Of a DNA stretch of 32,200 nucleotides, positions 1 to 8,926 are shown in pieces. Source of the DNA: an uncultured Campylobacter sp. (lineage in GTDB: Bacteria > Campylobacterota > Campylobacteria > Campylobacterales > Campylobacteraceae); assembly GCF_938039245.1 (NCBI RefSeq), contig NZ_CALHVN010000061.1:1-32200 (forward strand), in the 5' to 3' direction. Position numbers and translations under genes: made by a program. Each line of letters starts with the position of its first letter. Position 1 is the stretch's first letter. The notes beneath the pieces are model-generated. The model made no database searches. It was given only the letters and a program-made list of their open reading frames with translations, and was not told where the DNA came from.

Positions 1-369
1 AATACCGCTCCATCCGGAGCTCATAAATTTATTCGGCTCCAACGGGTCTCTTGCTACCTCATCTTCCGAATTTAAATTTCCGGTAGCGCTTCTATCATTA
101 TAAACGCTATATCTCCATTCGCTTGAGCCGTCGCAAAATGAAGCTTTGGTAAAACCTATACTCCACCTCTTTTTAAACCAATTGGCGTCAGTAGGATCAA
201 ATTTATTATCTTGCATCGCTAGATGCTGGGTATATCGTATATGAGACATCACTTGGTCGGCAGCTTCGGCGATGTGATCGTCGTTTATTCTCGGTAGCGC
301 CATAACGGCTATTATTCCTACTACTACTATTACCACGACAAGTTCTAAAATCGTAAAGGCCTTTTTCAT
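1..369 (-). CDS. Type IV pilin-like / type II secretion pseudopilin (3' end cut off by window)
   Basis: The 123 visible codons begin MKKAFTILELVVVIVVVGII, the class III prepilin signature: a short basic leader, a phenylalanine, Glu at +5 of the mature protein, then one hydrophobic helix (about residues 5-25) that anchors the protein and packs in the pseudopilus core. The leader ends in Ala, where Gly is usual, so the prepilin peptidase would cut A/F. After the helix the chain is polar and looks periplasmic, with one Cys near residue 79. The ATG at 369-367 is preceded by AGGGAAAA. It lies 14 bases after the glycosyltransferase stop and is probably the last visible gene of the mqnE operon. A role in a pseudopilus for secretion or DNA uptake is family knowledge. 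Which system it serves cannot be told, because its C-terminus and neighbours lie outside the window. Confidence 0.85.
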   Translation of the reverse strand, partial: MKKAFTILELVVVIVVVGIIAVMALPRINDDHIAEAADQVMSHIRYTQHLAMQDNKFDPTDANWFKKRWSIGFTKASFCDGSSEWRYSVYNDRSATGNLNSEDEVARDPLEPNKFMSSGWSGI

Positions 370-383
370 TCATTTTTCCCTAA

Positions 384-1628
384 TTATCTTTCTTCTAACT
401 TAAATCTTGCAATCTTTTTGCCGAATTTGTTAACGGCAATATTATCATAATTATCACTCAAGCTCAAATTTAGCAGGCGTAAATCTGCATCCTCGCTCGT
501 GTCTATGCCGTAAAATTTAAGTCTCAAAGCAAGCTTTTTATCATCCGTAAAAATTTTTTCTATGCCCCTATTTTTTAGCTCTTTTGAAAGCTCTTTTGCC
601 ACGTGATATCTATAAACAAAATGCTTAGTCGGATCTTTTAATACGCCGTAAAGCGTCTCGTTAAAAAGCACAAACAAAAATCCGGCAAGCAAAGAAGCTA
701 CCGCAAAAGAGGCTAAAATTTTATATCCTCGTCTAAACATCGGTAGTCTCACGCGGTACGAGCTAAAAAACACCCGAACCAAAATCGGCACGGAAATAAT
801 GCAAAAAGGCAGGTAGTTTTCGAGCTCCAATCGCTGCCTGATCGATAAAAATAAGCAAAACAAAAAAGCCGTTATACAAACGAACCAGAGTAAATTTTTA
901 GCCTCTTTTATCCAAATTCTATACATAGCATATACGAAATAAACGAAAATAAAAGGCGAAAACGCGGCGGCAAAGATGCTTACGGTATCAAGCAAATGGC
1001 CGCTAGGCTTGCCGCCGGAGTTAAATCCGTAAAGATAAAAACAAAGCGCGAAAAGCAGCGCCGAGCTCCACGCCATCTTAGCGTCGCGCCTATAAACGCC
1101 GAATGCAAAAATAGCCGAAAAATAAACCAAAAATGCACCGCTAAGAAAAGGCAACACGCACAAAAGCGCGTAAAAGGCTAGCATTTTGCGTAGCTGATAA
1201 AGATAAATGCTTAAAAGCGAAAGCGCGATTATGATGCCGGCGTCGTTTACCAAGATCGCCGACGCCATCGTCGCAGGAAGCAATATAAAAACGACCGCAC
1301 TTACTACTCGGTCAAATTTGCGTTTTAAAATTTGCTTTGAGACCTTGTAGAGCAATGCGACGCTAAGAATGTGGCAAATAACGAAAGGAAGTCGCAAAGC
1401 ATAGTCGTTTTGCCCGAAAACCTCGACCGAAAATCTAGCCAAAACGCCTGAAATTTTAGGCGAGTTATAAAACGCATCCGCCTCGTAGTAGCTAATGCTA
1501 AGCGTGCTAATCGCATACGACAAAAAGCAAAAATCTATAAGGCAGATGATAAAAAGTAAAAACGTTTCCGAGCGTAGCATGCTAAAATTTGGGCTTAAAT
1601 TTGCTCTTCCCAGAAAAACTCTATCCAC
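384..1628 (-). CDS. GT39/ArnT-like integral membrane glycosyltransferase
   Basis: About 414 residues with roughly ten hydrophobic helices. The first helix (about residues 22-44) is followed by an acidic loop, YYEAD at 47-51, and then the NSPKISGVLARF...YALRLPF pattern. This is the layout of GT-C polyprenyl-phosphate sugar transferases (GT39/ArnT), where the first periplasmic loop carries the catalytic acid. The C-terminal 60 residues are soluble. Substrate is unknown; a lipid-linked sugar donor is expected from the family. The longest frame starts at GTG 1628, inside the phosphoribosyltransferase gene, with AAGAGG seven bases upstream. An ATG at 1580 (residue 17) would avoid the 34-base overlap but has a weaker ribosome site, so the start is open. 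It sits in the minus-strand operon between the phosphoribosyltransferase and the pseudopilin. Confidence 0.72.
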   Translation of the reverse strand: MDRVFLGRANLSPNFSMLRSETFLLFIICLIDFCFLSYAISTLSISYYEADAFYNSPKISGVLARFSVEVFGQNDYALRLPFVICHILSVALLYKVSKQILKRKFDRVVSAVVFILLPATMASAILVNDAGIIIALSLLSIYLYQLRKMLAFYALLCVLPFLSGAFLVYFSAIFAFGVYRRDAKMAWSSALLFALCFYLYGFNSGGKPSGHLLDTVSIFAAAFSPFIFVYFVYAMYRIWIKEAKNLLWFVCITAFLFCLFLSIRQRLELENYLPFCIISVPILVRVFFSSYRVRLPMFRRGYKILASFAVASLLAGFLFVLFNETLYGVLKDPTKHFVYRYHVAKELSKELKNRGIEKIFTDDKKLALRLKFYGIDTSEDADLRLLNLSLSDNYDNIAVNKFGKKIARFKLEER

Positions 1629-2035
1629 TCGTGCGCCTCTTTTACCGTAAAGTCGGGCAGTAAAAGCGCTTTTTGTTTATAAAATATAGTCGCGATCTTT
1701 AGCTTAATATGCGGGAAGCGTTTAAAAAGCTCTTGTTTGATAGCTATCATGCTCTCGCCCGTATCTATCATATCGTCCACTATCAAAATTTTATTAAATT
1801 TAGATAGATCGGGGACGTTAAAGATATCGATAGTATCGAGCTTTTTAGTCTCTTCGTAGTGGATTGAGTTTAGCGTAAAAAGATTGCGGTTATTTAGCAG
1901 GCTCGCTAAAAAATGCCCCAAAGTAAGACCGCCGCGGGCAACCGCCAAAATTACTTCGGGCTCGAAGTTTTCTTTGATATCTCGCGCCATTATTTTTACG
2001 TCTTTATGAAATTCCTCAAACGGATACTTTAGCAT
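1595..2035 (-). CDS. Purine (hypoxanthine/xanthine/guanine-type) phosphoribosyltransferase
   Basis: A 146-residue type I phosphoribosyltransferase. The PRPP-binding loop ILIVDDMIDTGES (about 84-95) has the two acidic residues and the TG turn of the family. An upstream VILAVARGGLTLG (28-40) matches the PPi loop. It would join a purine base to PRPP, giving the nucleotide in the cytoplasm. ATG 2035 follows GAGGAG. The gene begins 9 bases after the NCS2 purine permease, so import and salvage are coupled. The short length and the VARGG loop resemble xanthine-guanine (Gpt-like) enzymes. Base preference cannot be fixed from sequence alone, and the permease neighbour is the main reason to call it purine-specific. 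Confidence 0.85.
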   Translation of the reverse strand: MLKYPFEEFHKDVKIMARDIKENFEPEVILAVARGGLTLGHFLASLLNNRNLFTLNSIHYEETKKLDTIDIFNVPDLSKFNKILIVDDMIDTGESMIAIKQELFKRFPHIKLKIATIFYKQKALLLPDFTVKEAHEWIEFFWEEQI

Positions 2036-2044
2036 GTTTTCTCC

Positions 2045-3337
2045 TCAGTGCACTAAAAATACTATGAAACTAATAAGCGCAAGCACGACAACTCCGATAT
2101 TTACGTACTCCCACTCGCATCTCATGATACGAACCAGCAAATACGCCATAAATCCAAACGAAAGCCCCGTCGTGATCGAATACGTAAGCGGCATCAAAAT
2201 AACTATCAAAAACGTCGATACGGCTATAGCCGGATCTTTAAAATTTATATTTCCAAGCTCGCTAAACATCAGCACGCCAACCATCACTAGTATCGGATAT
2301 ATCGCGTTTGAAGGGATGGCTTTAAAAAGCGGCAGCATAAAAATCGTAAGCACGAAAAATAGTCCGCAAAATACCGCCGTTAGTCCCGTCTTGCCGCCCT
2401 CTTCTACGCCGCTAGCGCTCTCGGCAAACGACGTCGTCGTACTAACGCCTACTAGCGAGCCGGCTACCGTAGCTACCGCGTCGGCTTCGAGGGTTTTTTC
2501 TAGTTTTTCGACGCCTTTTTGATTGCTCTCGTCAAAGATTCCCGCCCTATTTCCCACGCCAGCTAGCGTACCGATAGAGTCGAAAAGATCGGTTACGAAA
2601 AATGTAACGATCACGGGAAGCAGAGCAAAAGATAATGCACCCATGATATCAAGCTCTAAAAATATCGGCGATATCGAAGCCGGTAGCGAGATAAACTCCT
2701 CCGGATACGGCGCGATACCCAAAACCCAAGCTATCACCGAGGTCGTAAATACCGCGATGATGAAAGCGCCCTTAACCTTCCACGCCCAAAAAAGTATAAC
2801 GAAAAACAGTCCCACAAAACCCAAAATAACGTTTGGATCTTTTAAATTTCCAAGCCCGACCAGCACGGCGTCATTATTTACGACTACGCCCATTTGCTGA
2901 AGTCCGACGAAGGCGATAAAAGCGCCTATGCCTGCGCTTATCGAGCGTCTGACGTCGTCCGGGATAGATTTCAAGACCCAGATTCTAAAATTCGTAAAAG
3001 ATAAAACCACAAAAATCACGCCTGAAACAAAAACCACTCCCAAAGCCGTCTGCCACGGTATTTTCATACCTAGCACGAGGCCAAAGGTAAAATACGCGTT
3101 TAGCCCCATTCCCACGCTCATGGCCACGGGCGTGTTCGCCCATATGCCGTTTAGCACGGTAGCTATCACGGTGATAAGCGCCGTAGCCGTGATGAGCGCG
3201 TCCATCGGCATGCCGGTTTTGCTCATGATTATCGCATTTACGGGCACGATATACATCATCGTTAAAAAGGTCGTGAGTCCCGCGCTAAATTCGGTCTTTA
3301 CGCTAGTGCCGTTTTGCTTGAGTTTAAAAAAATCCAA
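2045..3337 (-). CDS. NCS2-family purine base permease (AzgA/GhxP-like)
   Basis: 430 residues with about 12-14 hydrophobic segments. The N-terminal AGLTTFLTMMYIVPVN and the mid-protein SFAESASGVEEGGKTGLTA segment are typical of the AzgA-like branch of NCS2 carriers, which import adenine, guanine or hypoxanthine with protons across the inner membrane. The start is TTG at 3337, seven bases after AAGGGGG, a strong ribosome site that decides it. The gene is 10 bases after mqnE and 9 before the phosphoribosyltransferase, so the three are probably one transcript for base uptake and salvage. Which purine it carries is not resolved. Length is normal and nothing looks broken. Confidence 0.88.
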   Translation of the reverse strand: MDFFKLKQNGTSVKTEFSAGLTTFLTMMYIVPVNAIIMSKTGMPMDALITATALITVIATVLNGIWANTPVAMSVGMGLNAYFTFGLVLGMKIPWQTALGVVFVSGVIFVVLSFTNFRIWVLKSIPDDVRRSISAGIGAFIAFVGLQQMGVVVNNDAVLVGLGNLKDPNVILGFVGLFFVILFWAWKVKGAFIIAVFTTSVIAWVLGIAPYPEEFISLPASISPIFLELDIMGALSFALLPVIVTFFVTDLFDSIGTLAGVGNRAGIFDESNQKGVEKLEKTLEADAVATVAGSLVGVSTTTSFAESASGVEEGGKTGLTAVFCGLFFVLTIFMLPLFKAIPSNAIYPILVMVGVLMFSELGNINFKDPAIAVSTFLIVILMPLTYSITTGLSFGFMAYLLVRIMRCEWEYVNIGVVVLALISFIVFLVH

Positions 3338-3347
3338 CTTCGCCCCC

Positions 3348-4418
3348 TTAGTTATCGTAAATTTTTAGTTCGTTATACAAGCTATCTCGCTCGACGGGGA
3401 CAAAGCCCGAGGTCTGGATAAGATCGGTAAAATTTCTAAGACTCATACCGCTTGCCGATTTCGCCCCGGCCGCGCTTTGGATGCTCTCTTTTTCTATCGT
3501 GCCGTCTAGATCGTCAGCGCCGAATTCCTGCGCAACCATGGCTAAATTTATCGTCGAGGTCGCCCAGTACGCCTTTATGTGCGCGACGTTATCGAGCACC
3601 AGGCGCGAGATCGCAAAGGTCTTTAAAATTTCGGCCGAGCCGGGATAGTTTTCTACTTTTAGATAGTTGTTGTCGCGCTGATAAACTAGCGGGATAAAGG
3701 CGTTAAAACCGCCCGTCTTATCCTGCAAATCGCGGATTCGCAGCATGTGATCGATGCGGTTTTGCCTGCTTTCTACGTGGCCAAACAGCATCGTAGCGTT
3801 ACTTTCTCTGCCCTTTTCATGCCAAAGGCGGTGGATTTTGAGCCAGTTTTCGGAGCTTACCTTACCTTTGCAGATTTTACGCCTAACCTCTTCGTCAAAG
3901 ATCTCCGCTCCGCCGCCTGGCATCGAGTCAACGCCGTATTCTAGCATCTTTCCTACGACTTCTTCATAGCTAAGGCCGTGTTTTCGCGAGAGGAAATCCA
4001 CCTCCGCGGCAGTTAGCGCCTTGACGTGGATTTGCGGGTATTTTTCTTTTATTTTTTTAAAAATTTCCAAATACCACTGCCATGATGTATCAGGGTTGTG
4101 CGCCGAGACGATATGTATCTCTTTTGCACCGCCGGCGACGCTTTTTTCGACGATTTTTAGTATTTCCTCGTGGCTCATCGTGTATGGATTTGGGTTTTTG
4201 CGGTTTGCCGAAAATGCGCAAAATTTACACACGTCCGCGCAGATATTGGTCGGATTTATATGCCGATTTACGTTAAAAAATACCTTTTTGCCGTGCAGTT
4301 TTCGCCGTTTGGCGTTTGCGAATTTACCCAGCGTAAAAAGGTCTAGGTCATACAAGCCGACGCATTCGTCCGCGTCCAGACGTTCGCCGCTTTGGAGTTT
4401 TTCTATTAAATTTGTCAA
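3348..4418 (-). CDS. mqnE: Aminofutalosine synthase MqnE (radical SAM)
   Basis: 356 residues. The radical-SAM cluster motif CX3CX2C is at C60, C64 and C67 (NICADVCKFCAF), preceded by the NRHINPTNIC segment typical of the MqnE/MqnC/CofH group. MPGGGAEIF at about 167-175 and the HVESRQNRIDHM stretch support MqnE over MqnC. The enzyme uses S-adenosylmethionine to build 6-amino-6-deoxyfutalosine in the alternative menaquinone pathway, which Campylobacter uses in place of the classical Men pathway. The start is TTG 4418 with a weak GGAA upstream. A TATAAT lies at 4455-4450 on the minus strand, making this the first gene of the purine-salvage/pseudopilin operon. Confidence 0.93.
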   Translation of the reverse strand: MTNLIEKLQSGERLDADECVGLYDLDLFTLGKFANAKRRKLHGKKVFFNVNRHINPTNICADVCKFCAFSANRKNPNPYTMSHEEILKIVEKSVAGGAKEIHIVSAHNPDTSWQWYLEIFKKIKEKYPQIHVKALTAAEVDFLSRKHGLSYEEVVGKMLEYGVDSMPGGGAEIFDEEVRRKICKGKVSSENWLKIHRLWHEKGRESNATMLFGHVESRQNRIDHMLRIRDLQDKTGGFNAFIPLVYQRDNNYLKVENYPGSAEILKTFAISRLVLDNVAHIKAYWATSTINLAMVAQEFGADDLDGTIEKESIQSAAGAKSASGMSLRNFTDLIQTSGFVPVERDSLYNELKIYDN

Positions 4419-4449
4419 ATTTTATTCCGAAAATAGATATTAAACGGCG

Positions 4450-4455
4450 ATTATA
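4450..4455 (-). promoter_or_regulatory. Predicted -10 box for the mqnE operon
   Basis: The minus strand reads TATAAT here, about 30 bases before the TTG start of mqnE and preceded by an AT-rich run. Campylobacter sigma-70 promoters usually show a clear -10 and no fixed -35, as here. It is the only such match in the 111-base gap between the divergent mqnE and glnD genes. Confidence 0.5.
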
Positions 4456-4529
4456 TGTTAAAAAAGCTTTGTTTTTGCAAAATTTTAGTATCATCGGATA
4501 AAATTTACACAAAAAGACGGCGGTAAAAA

Positions 4530-6986
4530 GTGGCTTTAAAAGGAAATTTAAACGGCGTTTTAGGAGGCGCGAATTTGGCCTCGCAGCTAAAAAAGCTTCA
4601 AGGCAAGGGCTTTGCAAATTTCATCGCAAAGCAAAGCGACGAGCTCATAAAAGCTCTATGCGCGCGGGTTTTGGACGAGATTTTCGCGGACTTTAACCCA
4701 GACGTCGATTTTATACCGTTTTGCGTCATCGCTACCGAAAAATACGCCGACAACCTCATCTCCACAAGCTCGGTTTTAGAGGTTTTACTCGTTTTTAAAG
4801 AAAACGCCGGTTTTAACGTCAAATTTATCCTAAAAAAGCTAGTCGCCGCGCTGGAGGGATCAAATTTAAAACTAAATATTAAAATTTGCGAGCTGGACGA
4901 GATTTTCGAATCGCACAAAAACGACCACAAAGCAAAGGCCGCGTTTAGCCGCATCCGCTATATCTGCGGCTCGAGGACGCTTTATAAGGCCGCCCGGTCA
5001 CAGATTTATAAAACTCGCGAATTTAACGCGCAGGAAAATCTTAAGTTTTACGCCAAAAATTTGGGCGCTTTTAACGAGATCCCAAATATGAGGCAAGAGC
5101 CCGATCTTAAAAACGACCTTGGCGGCACAAACGACATCTACTACCTAAACTGCGCTCTAAACGGCTTTGAAAACGAGATCAGCATGCGCTCGCAGGCTCT
5201 AAAATTTATCGACGAAAAGGAGCTTAGCGTGCTAAATTTGGCGGCTGATTTTATCCTTTGCGTAAAATCGGCGCAAAATTTAACCCTAGGCTCCGACGTT
5301 TTCGATCCCGCCAAGCTAAACGAGATCACCGCGCTCATGCAAACCAAGTCCAAAAAAACGCAAGAAAACAGCAGCATCATCTCGCAAAAACTCTTTTCCT
5401 GCATGCACTCGGTCGCCGTTTTCTCACGCTATCTGGTTTCTAGCTTTTATAGGAGCAAATTTACGAGCGGGGCTAAATTTAGCGAGCTACGAGCCGCGCG
5501 GCTAAAAAACGGATTTTATAGATTTGAAAACACGATTTACGTACCGCTACACGTCCGCCCTCGCCCTCTAAATGCCGTGCTAAAGCAGCTTTTAGCCCTC
5601 GGCGATGCGGAGTATAAATTTGACGTCGGGACGATCTTTTACCTAAAACGCGCGCAAATCAGCAAAGAGGACGCCGAGGACTCGCTCACGCTTTTTAGAA
5701 AAATTTTGATGCGAAACCACGCTCACTGCATCATCAAAGCGCTTTTGGACGCGGAGATTTTGCCCGTTTTGGTTAAGCCGCTCGAGCACGCCGTAAATTT
5801 GGCCGAATTTGACGGCTACCATAAATTTAGCGTCGGCGAGCACTGCGTTTTAAGCGTCAAATTTGCCGAAAATATCAAAGATAAATTCGTAAAATCGCTT
5901 TACGACGAGCTCTGCCTCGAGGGGCGCACGCTGCTAAAGCTAGCCTTGCTGCTGCATGACGCGGGCAAGGGTCTAGGCGGCGATCACTCGGTCGTGGGCT
6001 CAAATATTTTCCGCGCCTACGCTAGCAAGCTAAATTTGAGCGCAAAGGCCGTAAACATCGGCGTTACGCTCGTGCGCTACCACACGCTGATGAATGACGT
6101 GGCAAACCGCGAGGACATCTACGATCAGCGCACGATTTTTAGCTTTATCTCGAAGCTTGGCGATCCGCAAACCCTAAAGCTCGCCTACATCGTCGCCTAC
6201 TGCGTGATAAACGCGACGGATGAAAAGCTCTATACGCCCTATTTGGCACGGCTTTTGCGCGAGCTTTACGGCATTTGCCTGCAAAGCTTCGAGGATGAAA
6301 ACCTGCTCGATGAAGCCGCAAGACGCGTAAAAAAGGAGCTTAGCATCAGGCGAAACGCTAAATTTGCGGCTTTAAACGAAAATTTGAAAGAAAAAATCTT
6401 CGCCATCAGATCAAATTTACTCTTCGCCAAATACCAGCCTGACGGCATCATCAGTATCGCTCAAACCGCGCAAAACGCAGATAAACTAAGCATACAGGTA
6501 CAAAATCACCAAAGCCTAAGCATAGAAATTTACGCGCAAAACTACCCAAATTTAGCGGTTTTGCTCTCGTCTTTGGCGCACCTTGATCTTGGATTTATGG
6601 AGATTTTCGAGCTATTTGACGGTAAATTTTACGTCAAGCTGGAGTTTAACAAAAACGTAAAATCAAGCGAGCTAGAAACCCTAAAAAACCTCATCGAGAT
6701 CTCGCTAAAAAGCGGCGCCTCGGCGCAGATAAATCGCCCGATCATACTAAAAGGCGAGCTAAATTTCGACCCGAACCACTCGCAAGAGTACGCGAAGCTT
6801 GGCATAAACGCGAAAGATCAGCGCGGGCTGATGGCTTACGTATTGGGAGTTTTTAAGGAATTTGATGTAAAAATAGCCAACGCTAGAATCCAAACCGTAA
6901 AAAACAGGACGCGAAATTTGCTGCTTATAGAAAAGCGCGAGGGCGTGGATTTGGGCGAAATTTTAAAATTATTAGAAAGCGAGTAA
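4530..6986 (+). CDS. glnD: GlnD-like protein: degenerate PII uridylyltransferase with HD and ACT domains
   Basis: 818 residues in GlnD order. An N-terminal nucleotidyltransferase-like region (about 60-130) is followed by the linker motif LGGTND (about 197-202, family GGxRDI). Then come an HD phosphohydrolase domain with LLLHDAGKGLGGDHS (about 472-486) and a C-terminal ACT domain from about 763 (DQRGLMAYVLGVFKEF). In typical GlnD the N-terminal domain carries GGxGRxEL...SDxD; here the matching stretch (residues 66-89) reads ATEKYADNLISTSSVLEVLL, with no glycine motif and no paired catalytic Asp. Uridylylation of PII therefore looks lost, while the HD and glutamine-sensing parts look intact. 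The start is GTG 4530 with a poor ribosome site. glmS follows after only two bases, so the pair is likely co-transcribed and links nitrogen sensing to a glutamine-consuming enzyme. Confidence 0.8.
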   Translation: MALKGNLNGVLGGANLASQLKKLQGKGFANFIAKQSDELIKALCARVLDEIFADFNPDVDFIPFCVIATEKYADNLISTSSVLEVLLVFKENAGFNVKFILKKLVAALEGSNLKLNIKICELDEIFESHKNDHKAKAAFSRIRYICGSRTLYKAARSQIYKTREFNAQENLKFYAKNLGAFNEIPNMRQEPDLKNDLGGTNDIYYLNCALNGFENEISMRSQALKFIDEKELSVLNLAADFILCVKSAQNLTLGSDVFDPAKLNEITALMQTKSKKTQENSSIISQKLFSCMHSVAVFSRYLVSSFYRSKFTSGAKFSELRAARLKNGFYRFENTIYVPLHVRPRPLNAVLKQLLALGDAEYKFDVGTIFYLKRAQISKEDAEDSLTLFRKILMRNHAHCIIKALLDAEILPVLVKPLEHAVNLAEFDGYHKFSVGEHCVLSVKFAENIKDKFVKSLYDELCLEGRTLLKLALLLHDAGKGLGGDHSVVGSNIFRAYASKLNLSAKAVNIGVTLVRYHTLMNDVANREDIYDQRTIFSFISKLGDPQTLKLAYIVAYCVINATDEKLYTPYLARLLRELYGICLQSFEDENLLDEAARRVKKELSIRRNAKFAALNENLKEKIFAIRSNLLFAKYQPDGIISIAQTAQNADKLSIQVQNHQSLSIEIYAQNYPNLAVLLSSLAHLDLGFMEIFELFDGKFYVKLEFNKNVKSSELETLKNLIEISLKSGASAQINRPIILKGELNFDPNHSQEYAKLGINAKDQRGLMAYVLGVFKEFDVKIANARIQTVKNRTRNLLLIEKREGVDLGEILKLLESE

Positions 6987-6988
6987 AC

Positions 6989-8824
6989 ATGTGCGGAATC
7001 GTCGGTTACGTCGGCAATAGAGAAAAAAGAGAGTTTATTTTAAACGGATTAAAAGAGCTTGAGTACCGCGGCTACGATAGCGCAGGCATGGCGGTGATGA
7101 GCCTAGAGGGCGGTTGCGACAAATGCGCGCAAAAAATCGCCTTTTTTAAAGCCATCGGCAAGCTTGAAAATTTAGCCAAAAAATCAGAGGGCTTTAGCTC
7201 TAGCGGCGAGGGCGTCGCGATCGGACACACGCGCTGGGCTACGCACGGCAAACCTACCGAGATCAACGCTCACCCGCACCTGGGCGAGCACTCTTTCGTC
7301 GTTCATAACGGCATCATCGAAAACTACAAAGAGCTAAAAGAGGAGCTTGAGGCAAAGGGCGTTAACTTCCTCAGCCAAACCGACACCGAGGTTATCGTGC
7401 ATCTTTTTGAGGAAAATTTAAAAACTATCGGCGAGCCATTTAAAGCATACGAAGCCACGGTCGCGCGCCTGCACGGAGCATACGCGACGCTGCTTATCAC
7501 TAAAACGGCTCCGGGCAAAATTTTCTTCGCCAAAGACGCTGCGCCGCTAGCTATCGGCAAAAGCGACGAAAAAGAGGTATTTTTCGCTTCCTCGGACGCC
7601 CCGCTAATCGGCCTGGCCAAAGAGGTGTGCTACCTAGACGACAAAAGCTACGGATTTGTAAGCCTGGACGAGATCGCTGTTTTTAAAGACGCAAAAAAAC
7701 TAAGCCCAAGCTTTGCAGCTCTGCCTGCCGATAAAAGCTACGCGCAAAAAGAGGGTTACCGCTTTTTCATGGAAAAAGAAATTTACGAACAAAGCGCGGT
7801 AGTCTCAGAAACGCTAATGGGACGCGTCAAAGAGGATGCGGTAGGTCTTGAAAATTTAACGAACGAGTACCTGCAAAATATCGATGATATCGTGATTTGC
7901 GCGTGCGGCACTAGCTATCATGCGGCCCTTACGTCTAGCTACCTTTTCGAGCGACTAGCAGACGCTAGAGCCAAGGTCGAGATCGCGAGCGAATTTCGTT
8001 ATAGACGCCCAAAGCTAAACAAAAACGCCCTTTTTATCGTAATCTCGCAAAGCGGCGAGACGGCCGACACCCTAGAAGCGCTAAAAATCGCCAAGCAAGC
8101 GGGGCTAAAAACGCTAGCCATCTGCAACGTCGATAACTCCTCGATCGTGCGCCTGGCAGACGACACGCTGCTAACTCGCGCGGGTATCGAAAAGGGCGTA
8201 GCCAGCACCAAAGCCTTCGCCACGCAGGTCGTTACGCTGTGGATGCTAACGCTTCAAATCGCGCAGGCTAAAGCCTCTATAAGTAAAGAAGAGCTAAAAA
8301 ACGAGATCGCCGCACTCCTGCACGTTCCGCAAATTTTAAATATCAGCAAAGAGCCGCAAGAGCGTATCCGCCGCCTAGCCAAGCACTATTTGCACGGCCA
8401 CGGCTTCTTTTTTATCGGGCGCGATATATTTTATCCGCTTGCGCTCGAGGGCGCGCTAAAGCTCAAAGAGATCTCCTATCTGCACGCCGAGGGTTACCCT
8501 GCGGGCGAGATGAAGCACGGTCCTATCGCGCTTGCCGACGAGAGGCTCTTTACGATCGCGCTGATGCCGCAAACCGTCCTCTACGAAAAAACCAAAAGCA
8601 ACGTCGAGGAGCTCGCCGCCCGCGACGCCTATATACTTGCTATCAGCCCCGAGGAGTTCGAGCTTAGCGACGATTTTATCAAAACAAGCAAGCAAGCTCA
8701 CCCGATGAGCGAGTTTTTCGAGATGATGATCATCCTGCAGCTTTTTGCGCTGGAGATCGCCGTACGCCTTGGCAACGACGTAGATATGCCGCGAAATCTC
8801 GCTAAAAGCGTGACGGTAGAGTAA
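6989..8824 (+). CDS. glmS: Glutamine--fructose-6-phosphate aminotransferase (isomerizing) GlmS
   Basis: 611 residues, normal length. The mature protein begins with the nucleophile Cys (MCGIVGYVG). The N-terminal glutamine amidotransferase domain shows ELEYRGYDSAGMA, GHTRWATHG and HNGIIENY. Two SIS sugar-isomerase domains follow, with CGTSYHAAL, SQSGETADT and ESYLHAEGYPAGE-like segments (here EISYLHAEGYPAGEMKHGP). The C-terminus PRNLAKSVTVE is the family signature. It makes glucosamine-6-phosphate from fructose-6-phosphate and glutamine, the entry to peptidoglycan, LPS and glycan precursors. It starts two bases after the glnD-like stop. No glmS ribozyme is possible in so short a gap. I see no clear terminator after it. 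Confidence 0.97.
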   Translation: MCGIVGYVGNREKREFILNGLKELEYRGYDSAGMAVMSLEGGCDKCAQKIAFFKAIGKLENLAKKSEGFSSSGEGVAIGHTRWATHGKPTEINAHPHLGEHSFVVHNGIIENYKELKEELEAKGVNFLSQTDTEVIVHLFEENLKTIGEPFKAYEATVARLHGAYATLLITKTAPGKIFFAKDAAPLAIGKSDEKEVFFASSDAPLIGLAKEVCYLDDKSYGFVSLDEIAVFKDAKKLSPSFAALPADKSYAQKEGYRFFMEKEIYEQSAVVSETLMGRVKEDAVGLENLTNEYLQNIDDIVICACGTSYHAALTSSYLFERLADARAKVEIASEFRYRRPKLNKNALFIVISQSGETADTLEALKIAKQAGLKTLAICNVDNSSIVRLADDTLLTRAGIEKGVASTKAFATQVVTLWMLTLQIAQAKASISKEELKNEIAALLHVPQILNISKEPQERIRRLAKHYLHGHGFFFIGRDIFYPLALEGALKLKEISYLHAEGYPAGEMKHGPIALADERLFTIALMPQTVLYEKTKSNVEELAARDAYILAISPEEFELSDDFIKTSKQAHPMSEFFEMMIILQLFALEIAVRLGNDVDMPRNLAKSVTVE

Positions 8825-8926
8825 ATTTAGTAGGCGAAATTTGACGAGCGGGGGCATATGCGCGCAAATTTGCGAGAAATGCGATATTTTGGGCGCTACT
8901 TTCAGTGTCTCGTTTAAGGAGAAAAT

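Noticed and set aside
2034..3368. Long plus-strand frames opposite the purine permease
   Set aside because: Mirror frames of a clear membrane-protein gene; Ser/Thr/Pro-rich translations without ribosome sites.
6987..6988. glmS ribozyme
   Set aside because: glmS begins two bases after the glnD-like stop; no leader exists and this control is not known in this group.
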